Of a stretch of 64,000 nucleotides of DNA, positions 11,459-22,458 are shown one piece after another (within the stretch, counting starts at the first letter, position 1; every line of letters starts with the position of its first letter). Under the pieces are notes generated by a model. That model did not search any database. It was given only the letters and a program-made list of their open reading frames with translations, and was not told the origin of the DNA. Position numbers and translations under genes: made by a program. This stretch comes from Bryum argenteum (taxonomy: Eukaryota > Streptophyta > Bryopsida > Bryales > Bryaceae), in NCBI GenBank assembly GCA_037043015.1, contig CM073325.1:19819001-19883000 (forward strand), written 5' to 3'.

Positions 11459-12070
11459 TTAACCCTTAAACGCCCAAGCAAGCCCGAGGGGCTTGATTCC
11501 AACAGAATCTTCCCTGTAGCTCTCAATGTACTCAACTTTTCACTTATATTTTGAAGTCAAACTGGTCACCTTGTGATGCATTCAAAAAGTGAAATTTTAG
11601 AATTCAAATCACAATTTGTATGAGTGATTTTGAGCTTTGAAAGGATTGTGGTAGGTAGGTTGAGGTTGTACATAACCTTGTAGGAGGTTGCAAGCTCATC
11701 CTTGATTGGTTCATTCATGATGCCCAAGTTCAAAAAGTGCACTATTCATGATGCCCAAGTCCAAAAGATGTTGTGATCCAATTTTGGGCTGCCCGTTTTA
11801 GACCTCATGGGCGTTTAACCCCTAAAGGTTCTTAATGCAAAATTGCAAAAATGGACATTCCCTTCCTTCAGGCCTAAAAACTCTCAATCTAAGAATTATT
11901 TGGAAGATCCAACTGTAGGATCTTGAATTTAACTTAACCTTCCACTCACTTGCCAAAATTGAACCGTCGATTCTTCTTCATTTGTGAGATTATAATGGTC
12001 AAAGTTGACTGAATTTTGGACTCCAAAAAGCAGTTTTCGCTTTCTTGGACCATTAGGGGTTAAGGGTTAA
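11459..12070 (+). mobile_element. TTAA-flanked element E4, interrupted by E5
   Basis: The left end is TTAACCCTTAAACGCCC. The matching right end GGGCGTTTAAGGGTTAA is cut in two by E5. The first half ends at TTAA 11815-11818 and the rest resumes at TTAA 12060-12063, ending at 12070. An inverted, uninterrupted relative is E7 (49419-49794), whose end region agrees almost base for base ('aagcccgaggggcttgattcc'). No protein is encoded. Confidence 0.85.
11815..12063 (+). mobile_element. TTAA-flanked MITE E5 nested in E4
   Basis: The ends are TTAACCCCTAAAGG and CCATTAGGGGTTAA. The interior is homologous to E3. It sits exactly at the TTAA inside the right terminal repeat of E4. Removing E5 together with one TTAA rebuilds the intact terminal repeat seen in E7, so the TTAA was duplicated on insertion. 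Confidence 0.88.
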
Positions 12071-12119
12071 TTAAAAACAAGTTTCAAGACCCAAACTTTG
12101 CATTATTATTTTTAAATAA

Positions 12120-12340
12120 CAATGAACATAATATAACTATGACCTGTTCAGAAATTGTTATTAATAAATTATCACCCTTTCCTCTCTATTATGATATCGT
12201 GAACCTCATGGTCGTTGGCTCCTATGAACATACCTCAACCATTGTGGAACTTGTATTCTATAAGTATTCAGAAAATTTTGATTTTTTTTACCAAAAATGG
12301 ATATCCATGTGCAACCTTTCCAAAATAGCATATCAGAGCA
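12120..12340 (+). other. Orphan distal upstream segment of a LEA unit
   Basis: This segment matches 29190-29360 upstream of LEA4: 'ttcctct', 'gtgaacctca', 'ccaaaaatggat' against 'ccaaaaaaggat', 'gtgcaac', 'ccaaaatagcata'. No LEA exon follows, so this is a leftover of a lost or rearranged copy. Beyond 12340 the two sequences diverge. Confidence 0.55.
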
Positions 12341-13439
12341 AGGCCAGTGGCTTCATTGTATCAACCCCGGCAGGGTCTCGCATAGGTCGAGGGTCTAGTT
12401 GCCGTCTCTTTGCCCGAACTGTTGCATGTTATCCATCTGATGCTGCGTACGTGGCATCAGATTGCACAATTGTGAGGTCCGATGATTAAAGTTAGGCATG
12501 CCGATTCTCACAATTGTTCCTCTATTAAGTAGGGGTTTCAGAGAATGCCATAGTCTTACGTGCATTTAATTTCAATTACGAAAAAAAGAATCCATGATTA
12601 TCGAAACAAAAATTTAGTTCCTCAGTTGGAATTGCATTTGACATGCACACCTGGTCTGCATTTCTAAGGTTGATAGGTAGAGAGTAAAGCGTAAAAAAAC
12701 AGGAGCGTAGTTGCATAGGTAATATGCCTGCAAGTGCCGGATTGGGAGATAGAAACGTTGGCCTAGATGGACAGAAGGCCTCAGTTCGTGTCGGTAACGT
12801 CTCGGGAGAATTTATCGCTGCGGGAGATGGATTAGTGCCGACGTAGAATTGCTGCAAGCTCGGTTTGGCCTCGCTTTTGGGCGGAGAGTTTAACACTCCT
12901 CGATCGCATTAGGCGCTCGTGCTTGCTCTTCTTCTGCTTTGCAGTCCGCTAGTCCCCCTGGTCTGCCTCCATACGTTGCTTAATCTTTACAAGCTCTTCC
13001 TTTCATGGTTAAAACACTATTAATCCCAACCTAGGATAGTGTTTCAACATAGTGTTGATCGTTTTTGTGATGCTTTTCAATGCTCTTCCGTTTCATCGAT
13101 GTTTAGAGTGTAACAATACTTTCTGTATGAAATGACTATCCGTATATCCGAAGGAAATGACTGCCAGTTCATTGACTTTCAGTTGATACCTTATATTTGT
13201 ACCAATAATTAATCACTTCATGGAATTGGTTACAGATCCTCAAACCATAGTACTTAAGTATGAGAACGTATATGAAGCTTCTTTTTTGTGCTCAAGAAAA
13301 ACAAAACCTCTGTACGTAGAAAGCATATTTTTCTAGAACTCATGAATACTTGAATCCAAATCGTTAACAAGAAATCTTCACATACGATACCTACCAATGT
13401 GGTACATTCTCTTTACTTTGATAATGTTGCTCAATTTTG
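12341..13439. other. Intergenic, no gene recognised
   Basis: A mixed stretch. The part near 12350-12480 and 12700-12980 has higher GC. A minus frame at 12576-12896 (106 residues, Pro/Ser-rich) has no domain or splice support. A short palindrome 'tctgatgc ... gcatcaga' lies at about 12440-12465. Confidence 0.4.
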
Positions 13440-13665
13440 TCTTTTCTTACCATAGATTAAAAATTGTTGGAGAACGTGAATTCTTCGCCTTTCTCAACTT
13501 TTAAACAAAGAGAAGCCCTTAATGGGTTGACTTGCTTAAAACTGATGCGTTGGTTTTAAGGAACTGTAACTTCCACTCTATGCATCTTAAGATCTGTACA
13601 GAAAATTCAAATAAAAATTGGTGGGTAGACTAACTAGATTATTATAATCAAGATCTTACAAGTAG
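13440..13665 (+). repeat. Left copy of an interspersed direct repeat
   Basis: Homologous to 21760-21990 in the same orientation. Shared blocks include 'ttgttggagaacgtgaatt', 'ttaagatctgtaca' against 'tcaagatctgtaca', 'aaattcaaataaaaattggt' and 'gtagactaactaga'. The two copies bracket about 8.1 kb holding the unknown gene at 14.4-16.4 kb and the copia element. They could be LTR-like ends or just two copies of one dispersed repeat. Confidence 0.65.
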
Positions 13666-14387
13666 CTTTCCGAAAACCAATTCAAGCTTTTGGCGGTCTA
13701 AATATTGAGACAAGAAGTACATATCACAACATGAATATTTTTCAAGTTAAGAAAAGTGCACCAAAGTTTAAACAATATCCAAAAAACTTGTGGATCCTTA
13801 CAAGTTAGTCTAGTTGAACTTTAGTAAATAATACAAAACACGTACTATAATTACCAAACATGTTCCAATACAATCATTTAGAACAACATTATCTGGTATA
13901 AAGATTGATATGTTGAAATCTATGTATACACAAACAATGAACACCATTAAATCTTGATTATAGTATGACGAATTGAAGAACAAGGAATTAATGAATTTCC
14001 CTAAGTATGCTTGCACAGCCATTCAACATTCTTCTTTACCAACAAGAACAACAACAATAAGCTTGTACAAGAACTAATGTAACTTATATTAACAGTGAAT
14101 TTTTAAAATATAATATAAATATATTAAAAATTCATTCAAAAATATATAGTTTGATTAATGTTAAACATATTAGAAGTCAATCATTCGATATTCATTTTTT
14201 TCTCTACTGCACACTTGATCAGCTCTTCTACTTTGCAATCAGTAGAATCAATGTTATCATGCTCTTTGCGTTACAAGCAAGCACAAATATTTTTAAATTT
14301 TTTTTTAACAACTAATTACAAAGTCAAAAGGATAAACATCAATAAATACTTACATATTTTGTGTCGAACTTGAACTACACCACCGCG

Positions 14388-16416
14388 TCAAACGTGAGCT
14401 CGGGATTTTATATGCTCTCTTAATTTTTCCAATCTCTTGCACCTCTCAAGAAACTTCTCATTTCTCATCATTTTTTTCACCTCATATTGATCTTTATGTA
14501 GTCTTGACATTTTATTTTTTGCAATTTTCATTAGGTTGGTTTTTTTGTTCCTCAAAGTAGCATGCATCTTCTCAAATGCCCAAGCGCTTGACCAACCACC
14601 AGAAAACTCTTTCTTAGCAGACTCTACTATCAATTCTAAAGTTTTTACAGCCACAGATTCTCTCTAAGCTCCTAAAAGAAAGAGTGCTCAAATTTTTGAA
14701 GAAAGAAAACTGAAAAGCTCACGATAACCTTTCCCATTTGGCCGTCCAAGTGCAGTAGTTTCCACCACCCACTTCCCCTCTGGATTCTTTGTTGGTTTTG
14801 CTTCCTTTTGATGCTCTGTAATTTCTTTACTCTTTCTTTTAACAACACATCCTTCTGTGCTGGACTGAGTGGCACATCTTGAAATCGAAAGACAAGCACA
14901 AATTTAGTACAATGTAATTGCTCTATTCATTGAATTGTCATATTAGAATCAATTAACATGATCTTCTATAATATGTGTATGTATTATTTTAAAATAATTT
15001 AAGATACAATCAATCATATATAGAATACAACAATTAATAATCAAATCAATACTCATACCTGAGTTGGTACTGAAGAAGAGCTTGGTTCTGTGATAAGTGT
15101 AAATTCAGTAAACTCTTTAACGTGTATAGAATCAAAAGGCTCCATCATGACAACATCATTATTCATGATAAATGTCATCAATCTTGATGTAAGTTTTCCA
15201 TCAAATTCTCCATATTTGATTGTATATCAAACGAAAAACATAAAGCCCACTTTAATAAACAATTCTAATCATATATTGTAACGTTTTTAAATGTTTCAAA
15301 AAATTAAATGATAGATATTTCAAAAAATGATTTACCATGGATTGATTAAAATTGTAAACAAGAGTATGTAATGCTCAAATAGGTTTATTTTTATAAAAAA
15401 CAATCCTTTCAATTAGTAATAGAGAATTTATTTACGAATACAAATACAACCACAAATGATTAACCCTTTCACATCATATTCTTTTAATTAAAAATGAACC
15501 ATAATTTTTTTTACACCTTAGCTTTCAAGATTATTTACAATGTATTTTAACAATTTTTAGGCATGTAAATTTTTGTTTTATGATCTACTCACACAACCAC
15601 CCAACTGAATCACTATACAATTTAAGTCTTACCTGTATAACGTCTGCTACAATGGGACCACACTCTTCTTTAGAAATTCGTTCTTGTCTTCTAAACGGTT
15701 CACCAAAGATTCCAAATTCTTGATGTTAGAACCATACTCAGCCTCAAAAAACATCTTCATATACATGAGCACGTCACGCACAACCGCTTTGAAATACATT
15801 TCCATGGCCAAGAATATTCCATAAGCGATGGAGATTTTCCCTACACAAATTCAACAGGTCAATATAATCATATCGATAAAAAATTTAATTACACTAGGGC
15901 AACTATACAATTGTTATTACTTCATAACATATTATCTGTCATATACACATTTCGGAATCCTTAATATAACGTATCAAAAGGAGCCCATTTATAAATATAA
16001 CCATTGTCATTAGAGAATGTAACTCTTCAATATATTTACTCCCCCATTTTCGTAATAAGGAAATCTTTCATATATTGAGGTGATTTGCCATAAACACCTG
16101 CAAAGATAGATCTTGAAATCATTCCATAAGTCTCTGACATGACACTGCAACATTTACATTTCAATCACAACGTAAGCAACCTCTGCATTAAAAAAGGAAA
16201 AAGTGTCAACAAAAATAAAATAAAGAGAATAGATGATGATATGTTACACTCTAAATACAATCAAAGTAGTTCAAAACATATTCAATCAAAAGAAGATTTT
16301 ATGTACCTTAAAGTTAGCTCTTGAAATGCTAAATTCACTAAGAATTTTGGAGTCAAGGGAATTTTCTTTCCTTCCGCAATTGCCTTCAATGAGGAAATTA
16401 GCTTGTGCGCATCATT
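14388..16416 (-). pseudogene. Unrecognised multi-exon gene, decayed
   Basis: Several minus-strand exons join plausibly. Exon 16307-16416 (acceptor TTTTTGCAG, donor GTACAT) reads NDAHKLISSLKAIAEG... and ends in AFQELTL. It joins in phase to an exon from about 16135 downward (acceptor GTTGCAG) reading SVMSETYGMISRS then FAGVYGKSPQYMKDF. An exon near 15640-15850 encodes YFKAVVRDVLMYMKMFF and a coiled-coil-like stretch. Its reading frame must shift once to reach the donor after ADVIQ. Two 3' segments (14672-14899 and 14388-14654) encode a Lys-rich helical region (LSPAQKDVLLKERVKKLQ) and end in SRAHV. I do not recognise the family. The frame breaks suggest a pseudogene or the coding part of a large transposon. 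The order of exons is inferred, not proven. Confidence 0.45.
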
Positions 16417-17975
16417 CTGCAAAAATTCTAGTTTATACCAAATTAATTCATAAATAAAACAAAATACATTTTAAATAACGTCAAGATACTATGAACTTAA
16501 AAACTTACTTCAATTCAAGTCTATATGATTTATTAAACTTCTTGTTAAGAACTTTCAACTTAGCAGACAAGAGTACACGTAACAGATTCGATGTAGAAAG
16601 TACCTTTCAGGGGGAGGTGATCTGAACGAATTGCGGCGCCATGAATGATCTTTCAGTTTTATATAAATGATGATGTTTGTGAGCTCTTCCTAGCAGATCC
16701 TGGTGCATCTTCCTTTTGAAAGCTCTTGTAGCTCTCTCAAGAAGCAAAAAATCTAAAAAACACAACACCACAATTTGCTTACTCACCCCTACAAAAAATT
16801 GTAAACATCAAATCCAGTGAGGTCTACTTCAAGGTCATATAGAAAATAATGCAACCGCATCAAATTCCAAAAAAACATTTTGCAAGAATATGACGAAGTA
16901 GCCTCTCTGCTGTAGGACGTATCATACAAAATTGAAGAATTTGAGTCATTGCTGCTCGTGCTTCGCTTACAATACGTAGTTGGTACTAGAGTGAGAGAAT
17001 AAGTCTCATGCTTTCTTTTTCACAAATACAGCACAATGAGCAACCATCATGACAAGACAATGACGTTATAATCATCTCCCCGTCACTGGCGTGCACTCCA
17101 ATGCGATTAAATCTCGCAATTCAAGCGATTACTTAGGGTTGACAAACAAGCCAGGACCCAAAAGTCCAGCTCCAATCTCACAGTGTTACTTACTTACTGG
17201 CTAAGATGGGAAGCTTAAGAGAGAACGAAAGCTCGCCATAGCGACGACCTGATTGATGGTAAGATGGAAAACCGCAGTTAATCTAACTGACGATTCCTAG
17301 CAGGGGGTATGATTGATTATGAATCATTGACCTGCAAGAGCACAACATGCCCACATGCAGAGCTGGGCGTGGTTACAGGACTGCTGTGGTCATTGCAGGA
17401 GAGTAGGAGAGATGGAATGGAGGAGCTAGCCGGCCACTGTTGGGAAAACGACTGCTACAAAGGCGATCAGGAGGACAGGTGGGTGGCCTAGGCACGGAAT
17501 TAAGTTAGCTTGATCGATAGCAAGAATCCTTGTACAACTGAGAAACCGTTCGAAGTAATACCTTCTTGATCACTACCACTCTCGGACTCGGACCTTCTCG
17601 AAATGTTGCTAGTTGCGTGGATTCTGCATGAGTGAACGCAGAGTGTCTAGATATGGGCACATTCACGAGAGTCGATTAGAAACGATGTAAAAACAATTTA
17701 TGACAGTGCGTAAGATAAGTTTGAGCAACGACAAATTGGAGTAGATATAGTGGGAAAACAAAGAAATGTGTAGACAGTGAGTAACCTGTAGACTTTGAGT
17801 TCTTCCTTTAGCGCTTGTGCTACTATTGCTGTTATAGTTACTAAATGAAGCTTTAAACGGAAGTGACAGTGTAGTCATGGCCGAAGCGAGAGAGAGGAAA
17901 AAATGGTGATAGTAAATAACATAGTGTTGACTGACGATTCCTAGTATGCTGAGAGGGGAAGCTCCACTTGCCCAC
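16417..17975. other. No gene recognised
   Basis: Sequence upstream of the unknown minus-strand gene; a 5' exon or promoter of that gene may lie here but I cannot define one. The phrase 'actgacgattcctag' occurs at about 17288 and again at about 17931 and 21107, marking a small dispersed repeat. Confidence 0.4.
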
Positions 17976-18130
17976 TGTTGAGAGATGTTGAGAGAGAAAA
18001 AAAATGAAAGAGTAAAAGTGAGTAGCATGGAGGCTAATCCTCCATTATATGGTAGCAAAAAGACACGCATGAGTAGAGTAAGGCTAGGGATAAATCATGC
18101 ACAACTAAAGTTGGAAAGTAGTAGGTAACA
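17976..18130 (-). repeat. 3' LTR of the copia element (155 bp)
   Basis: The LTR starts TGTTAC on the minus strand at 18130, directly after a polypurine tract (GGGGG), and ends CAACA at 17976. Shared blocks with the 5' LTR include 'gtgagtagcatg', 'ggctaatcctccattatatgg' and 'gcatgagtagagt'. Confidence 0.7.
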
Positions 18131-18138
18131 CCCCCAAC

Positions 18139-18510
18139 TCAATAAATGAGCGCTCCGACTGCTGTGAGGTAGCGTGGCTTGTCCACTTCTTCCTCCTCCT
18201 CCTCGCAGGAGCGATAGGAGTTATCTTCCGTTTTGCATCGTCCTATCATTCGCGCAGAGATAGAGTTGGCATCCGCCATGTTGAATATCTTGAGCAACTT
18301 GTGCACATATGATTCTTGGCATAGAAGAATACTACCATCGCGATGATGGTATACTTGAAAGCTTAAGCAAAAAGTATTGCGGCCAAGAAGCTTCATCTCG
18401 AAGCGGGTGACCAAAAGTTTTTCAACTTCGGTGCATACAAAGGGAGTCCTAACCAAGTTAATGTCATCGACGTAAATTGCAAGGATAGCGTATCCAGAGT
18501 CCTTGCGCAA
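18139..18510 (-). pseudogene. Copia reverse transcriptase fragment
   Basis: The minus-strand frame carries YVDDI (18460-18474), the RT active-site signature of copia elements. It is followed by FEMKLLG, a DGSILLCQESYVHKLLKIFNM segment (typical of the region after the palm) and ends RYLTAVGALIY. Nine bases later lies the polypurine tract of the 3' LTR, so the RNase H domain and the rest of the polymerase are deleted. The upstream two thirds of RT are also missing. Confidence 0.8.
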
Positions 18511-18550
18511 AAGAAAAATTCAGAGAAGAGCAAGAGTACTAGTAAAACTC

Positions 18551-18740
18551 TTATCTGTCAAAAATTGCTGCAAGTGATGATACCAGACTCGGCCGACAAG
18601 TAGGGGAAGCATGCGCCAGAAAATTTTCGTGCCAGGGACCCAGGGTGATCCAAACGGCGATGCCATAGTTGTGCTTTTGGGAGCACCGTGACGTAGCACG
18701 CACGAGGTTCCAGTCGAGGAGCATGAATGGGGATCTCATA
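18551..18740 (-). pseudogene. Copia GAG-pre-integrase fragment
   Basis: A minus-strand frame reads LWHRRLDHPGSLARK at about 18625-18668. This matches the conserved WHRRLGHP-type motif before the integrase core of copia polyproteins. A stop follows shortly. The integrase core (DDE) is not present, so a deletion joins this part to the RT piece. Confidence 0.7.
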
Positions 18741-19189
18741 TAGTCTCGTAGTGCATGCGAAGACTTTGGCTACCCGTCTAGTGCCCTAGTATAGCGTAAG
18801 AATCTCGCCTTCATCATTTTCGAACTCAGTGGAAATTTAGGTATCATATTGTCGCATGTCTCGGTAGCTGATCAGACTCCAGGGTGCGTTAGGGGCAAAC
18901 ATTGCCTTATCACAATAGAGGGGGAATCCCCCGGGCAATACTATCGTTGCCCGACCCTCTCGGAACTTGAAGTTTAGGGTGCGGCGATCGTGAGAATGTC
19001 ACATTGCAGCCAGGGACCAAAGAGACATGACGACTCGAAGAAACTATAATCAAGAAGTTTGGTATGAGTGGACGCACTGTCTAAATTAGTGCTAGCACTA
19101 TGAAGTTGAGTCATGTAATTCTCCGGGTCCAAGTCATCGAAATAGGAAGCATCGGGGGTGTGCACTTCTCTTTTCTCCTCCTTGCTACG

Positions 19190-20020
19190 TTAGAGTTCCC
19201 GGTAAATGTCAACAAAGTATGGAAGGGCGCGACAATCACAAGCACAATGACCCAGCTTGCTACACTGTCTTGTGGCAGGCACCCTGATTGTAACTGGACT
19301 GGACTGAAGAGTATGGGATTTTAAATTGTCTTGACTGTCCAGGATCAGAACGACCATACGGTATCTTGCGATCATTGTGATATCCATATGGCTGAGAGTT
19401 GAAGTACCTGCAATCATCATAGTAATGATGGTCGTACCGGTTGTTGTGATAATGTTCGTTACGGCCATTGTAGCTCCGACCCTGGCTTTTGCCTTGTCCG
19501 CCTGGTGATTGCGTCAAACAGCCTCGGTCGAATGACTTTCTTCTGTTGGTGTAGACGTTAGAGTGGTTGGCGAAGGGGCCATGGTTGTGAGGGTTGATGT
19601 AGATGCTAGGATGGCAGTAGCTGCGGTAGAGACCGTGGTGGCGTGGATCTTGCGAGAAGGGCGGGAGCCGGCATTTTTACGTTGAATGATCTATTGCTTT
19701 TCCGCCATGAGCACGTATGTCATCAATTCGGAGTGAGTAGAGAACTTTATGATGCGGTACTGCTGCACTAGGATGGCGGTCGCTGGAGGAGATGTCGAGA
19801 GTGTCTTCTCGATCAATTCTTCATCCGTCACGCGTTCACCACATAATCAAAATTGGGCCGCCAGACAATGAAGTTTAGTGTTGAATGCCTGCAAATTCTG
19901 AAAGTCAAGGACACGGAGACTCAACCATTTGCTGCGGATTTGCGGTAGGAGTAAGTGTTGGTTATGCTCAAAGCGGGCTTGTAGCTGCTGCCGGAGTGTG
20001 GCGGGCTCTTGGATCTGAAT
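19190..20020 (-). pseudogene. Copia gag and zinc-knuckle remnant
   Basis: A frame at about 19690-20000 reads WLSLRVLDFQNLQAF, then after one in-frame TGA near 19840 reads VTDEELIEKTLSTSPPA, a pattern of copia Gag (UBN2-type). Further on, CSKLGHCACDC (about 19230) keeps the last three ligands of a CCHC knuckle, but the first cysteine is missing. Frame changes occur in between. Confidence 0.65.
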
Positions 20021-20895
20021 ATATTGATGACGAAGTGAAGGGTTCTAGTGTCGACGAATGACAAGAGAGCTTGGTACTTTCGGGACAGTTGCATGGATTC
20101 CGTTGTTGTAGATTTGAGAGCTCCATCTAACTCATCAGCACATAGATACATGGAGACATCGTTATTCTATTCGAGAAAATTACGTCCATCAGCTATAGTG
20201 CATCAAACATGATTGCTGGGGTGCGAGTTTTATGGAAGGTTGTCATGGTCACAACAATGTGCATGAAAAGGGTAAAAGACCAGATAGAAAACTAGTGAAA
20301 CACTTGTTATGAAACTAAAGTAAAGGTGTACACTATGACTGGAGTTCTAAATTTTTTGGTGATAATTCCGAGGTAATGGACGGGGGGTACACAGAGTAAA
20401 AATAAAAAGGGGGGGTACAGAAGGAGGGTGTTTCAGTACAAAACAAGAAATTGATGATAAGGAGAAAAATCAGGCAGAATTAAAAGAAGAGAAAGCACTG
20501 ATTAAAAGCAAAATGCAAGGAATTAATAATAACATGGAAAAGCAGACGAAACCAAAAGGAGAGGAAGAAAGATCAGCAGCATGTGTTTCAAGCCAGTGCT
20601 TATGTTCTCTGCTCGGTTGATGTCGACCTGCATGGGTTAATGTCGACCTTGGGGCTCACTAGAACTCTAGAGGTACTCTCACAAGAAAATGAGACTCAAA
20701 GTGATAATCTCGGACTGTGTCTAAATAGCAAAGAACGACCTTGACAGGAAAGCTAAGTAATACAGAAGGAAGAATTGAAAAGAAGGCTAGATAAAAGCTT
20801 CGGTGTTAGGAAACTATGCAAGCACCTATCTGAAGACTAGTCTCGAAAAAAAATTGCAAAAGAAAAAAGGAGAGAAGAACAAAATCACCTGTAGA

Positions 20896-20915
20896 GTCTC
20901 ATCGTGCTGATAACG
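20896..20915 (-). other. Primer-binding site of the copia element
   Basis: Immediately inside the 5' LTR the minus strand reads GTTATCAGCACGA, a form common next to copia 5' LTRs and complementary to part of initiator methionine tRNA. It fixes the LTR border at 20916. Confidence 0.55.
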
Positions 20916-21018
20916 TGTCGAAAAATGCTGAAAGAGAGAAAAATGAAAGAGAAGAAGTGAGTAGCATGTGGGCTAATCCTCCATTATATGGTAAGGAGAA
21001 GACATGCATGAGTAGAGT
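20916..21018 (-). repeat. 5' LTR of the copia element, truncated
   Basis: Homologous to 17976-18080 of the 3' LTR up to 'gcatgagtagagt'. Beyond 21018 the similarity stops, so about 50 bp of the LTR start (U3) are lost or replaced. Confidence 0.65.
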
Positions 21019-21060
21019 TATCTACACCCACTTCCCTACTTGCCCAGTCACTTGTCAGGA

Positions 21061-21152
21061 GCCAATACTATATATAAGCATGCATCATCGTTACTAGTAA
21101 GCGCTGACTGACGATTCCTAGCAGATGATGCATGCTAATTTATAGTATTGGC
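21061..21152. repeat. 29-bp inverted repeat (hairpin) with 34-bp loop
   Basis: The arms are 21061-21089 and 21124-21152, identical after reverse complementing except for two positions. They contain GCATGCATCATC (with the RY-type CATGCAT core). The loop holds the dispersed phrase 'actgacgattcctagca'. It could be a foldback element remnant or a small hairpin RNA; no evidence of transcription is visible. Confidence 0.7.
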
Positions 21153-21759
21153 ACGTGGTTGGAGCAGCATTGTTATGGATATTGAGAAATTCCAACCCTG
21201 CAGAGCAAAGACACCATTTTGTCTATCCCGGACCTCGCCTACAACGGAGCCCATGTTATCGTGTAGTAGAAACGAGGAGACGGGTGTAGACGAGTGTGGA
21301 CGGACGATGTCCTTATTTCAGTGCTACCATTTCGGAGTCCCATCAGTCAATGGGATTCTTTTCAAAATCCTTGAAATTTTGCTCGCAAGCGACGCGGTTT
21401 GGTTTGGTAGGACGGAGGATGAAAGATTCCTGTTGCGATGCTACGAGGTGCAGTTATGGACCCTGTTGCATTTCCTTGCACCTTCTCTAGTCTCTACGGG
21501 GGCCGGCCTCTTCCTGCTACTGCCCCATCTACCTCCTCCTCTAGGGCCCTATATAATAGAGGACCCTGCTTCCATGGGTCCATGTTCATGTCATGGTCCA
21601 TGTCACGCAGCTTGGGGCGTCCACGTCACGTGTCCGGAGTGGGTTGGATTCCCATGCCGTGTGCATTGATGGGGACAGTTTACCCGTTTGTTTATTATTG
21701 TGTGACCCAATAAACACCCAAGCTACTTTGATAATCATGCTCAATTGAGTTTTTAGCTG
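21153..21759. other. GC-richer stretch, no gene assigned
   Basis: Overlapping plus-strand frames of 64-173 residues cross this region. Their composition is unremarkable, and no domain or splice pattern fits. A TATATAA motif occurs near 21549 and CACGTG at 21606-21640 and near 21153. These could be promoter-like but lack a downstream gene. Confidence 0.4.
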
Positions 21760-21990
21760 CCATTGATAAAGAATTGTTGGAGAACGTGAATTTTTTGCCC
21801 TTCTGAACTCTTAAGCAGATAAAAGCCTTAATTGGATCGACTTCTTTGAAATTCATGCGTTGCTTTTAAGAAACTGAAACTTTGACTCAATGTATCTCAA
21901 GATCTGTACAAAAAATTCAAATAAAAATTGGTGTGTAGACTAACTAGACAATTATAACAAGATCTTAGAAGTGGATTTTCCAAAACCAAA
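21760..21990 (+). repeat. Right copy of the interspersed direct repeat
   Basis: See the copy at 13440-13665. Identity looks around 80 percent by eye, which implies an old duplication. Confidence 0.65.
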
Positions 21991-22458
21991 TACATAAAAA
22001 CTTTGTTCGCAAATTTTAGGTATAACAATGTGGAGGATCATTGTTGAGCTTTTCCTTCAGTGGTTAATATTTACAACAAAAAAAAACAAAACATTGAGAT
22101 GCGTGTCGAGAGAGTTATATGAGAAGAGTTCAAATAAACACTCTATTCATGCCAATGGATAGGTGTGTTCTTTCTAATCCGCTGGGGGCCGCTTCACACC
22201 TTGGCCCCAAGTTGAGAGGCTGTCAATCCTCCATAAAACACAAAACATTTAGGGTTTTGTTTCTACATGTAAATTGTAGAACAACTTGAGGATGTGATCT
22301 CTCTTTGAATTTATGACCAAATCCTTAAACCATGGTTTTGTTGCTTGTTACATACATTCAACCATGGACTTTCAATATAATGTATGTCATAATTGTTCAA
22401 ATGAATTGTCAATTGCAACTCTTGGCCTCATTCTTACATGATATAACTAATTGGATCA

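Larger units (their letters stand above)
17976..21018 (-). mobile_element. Deleted Ty1/copia-type LTR retrotransposon
   Basis: On the minus strand the order is 5' LTR (about 20916-21018, cut short), primer-binding site, gag, protease region, GAG-pre-integrase motif, short reverse transcriptase piece, polypurine tract and 3' LTR (17976-18130). The pieces keep copia order (integrase region before RT). The internal part is only about 2.8 kb because the integrase core, most of the RT and all of RNase H are gone, and several frames are broken. It cannot move by itself. Its position between the two 13.4/21.8 kb direct repeats suggests it landed in an older element. Confidence 0.8.

Noticed and set aside
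21148..21713. Protein gene of 91-173 residues on the plus strand.
   Set aside because: Three overlapping frames are open only because the patch is GC-richer; none has a domain or splice sites.
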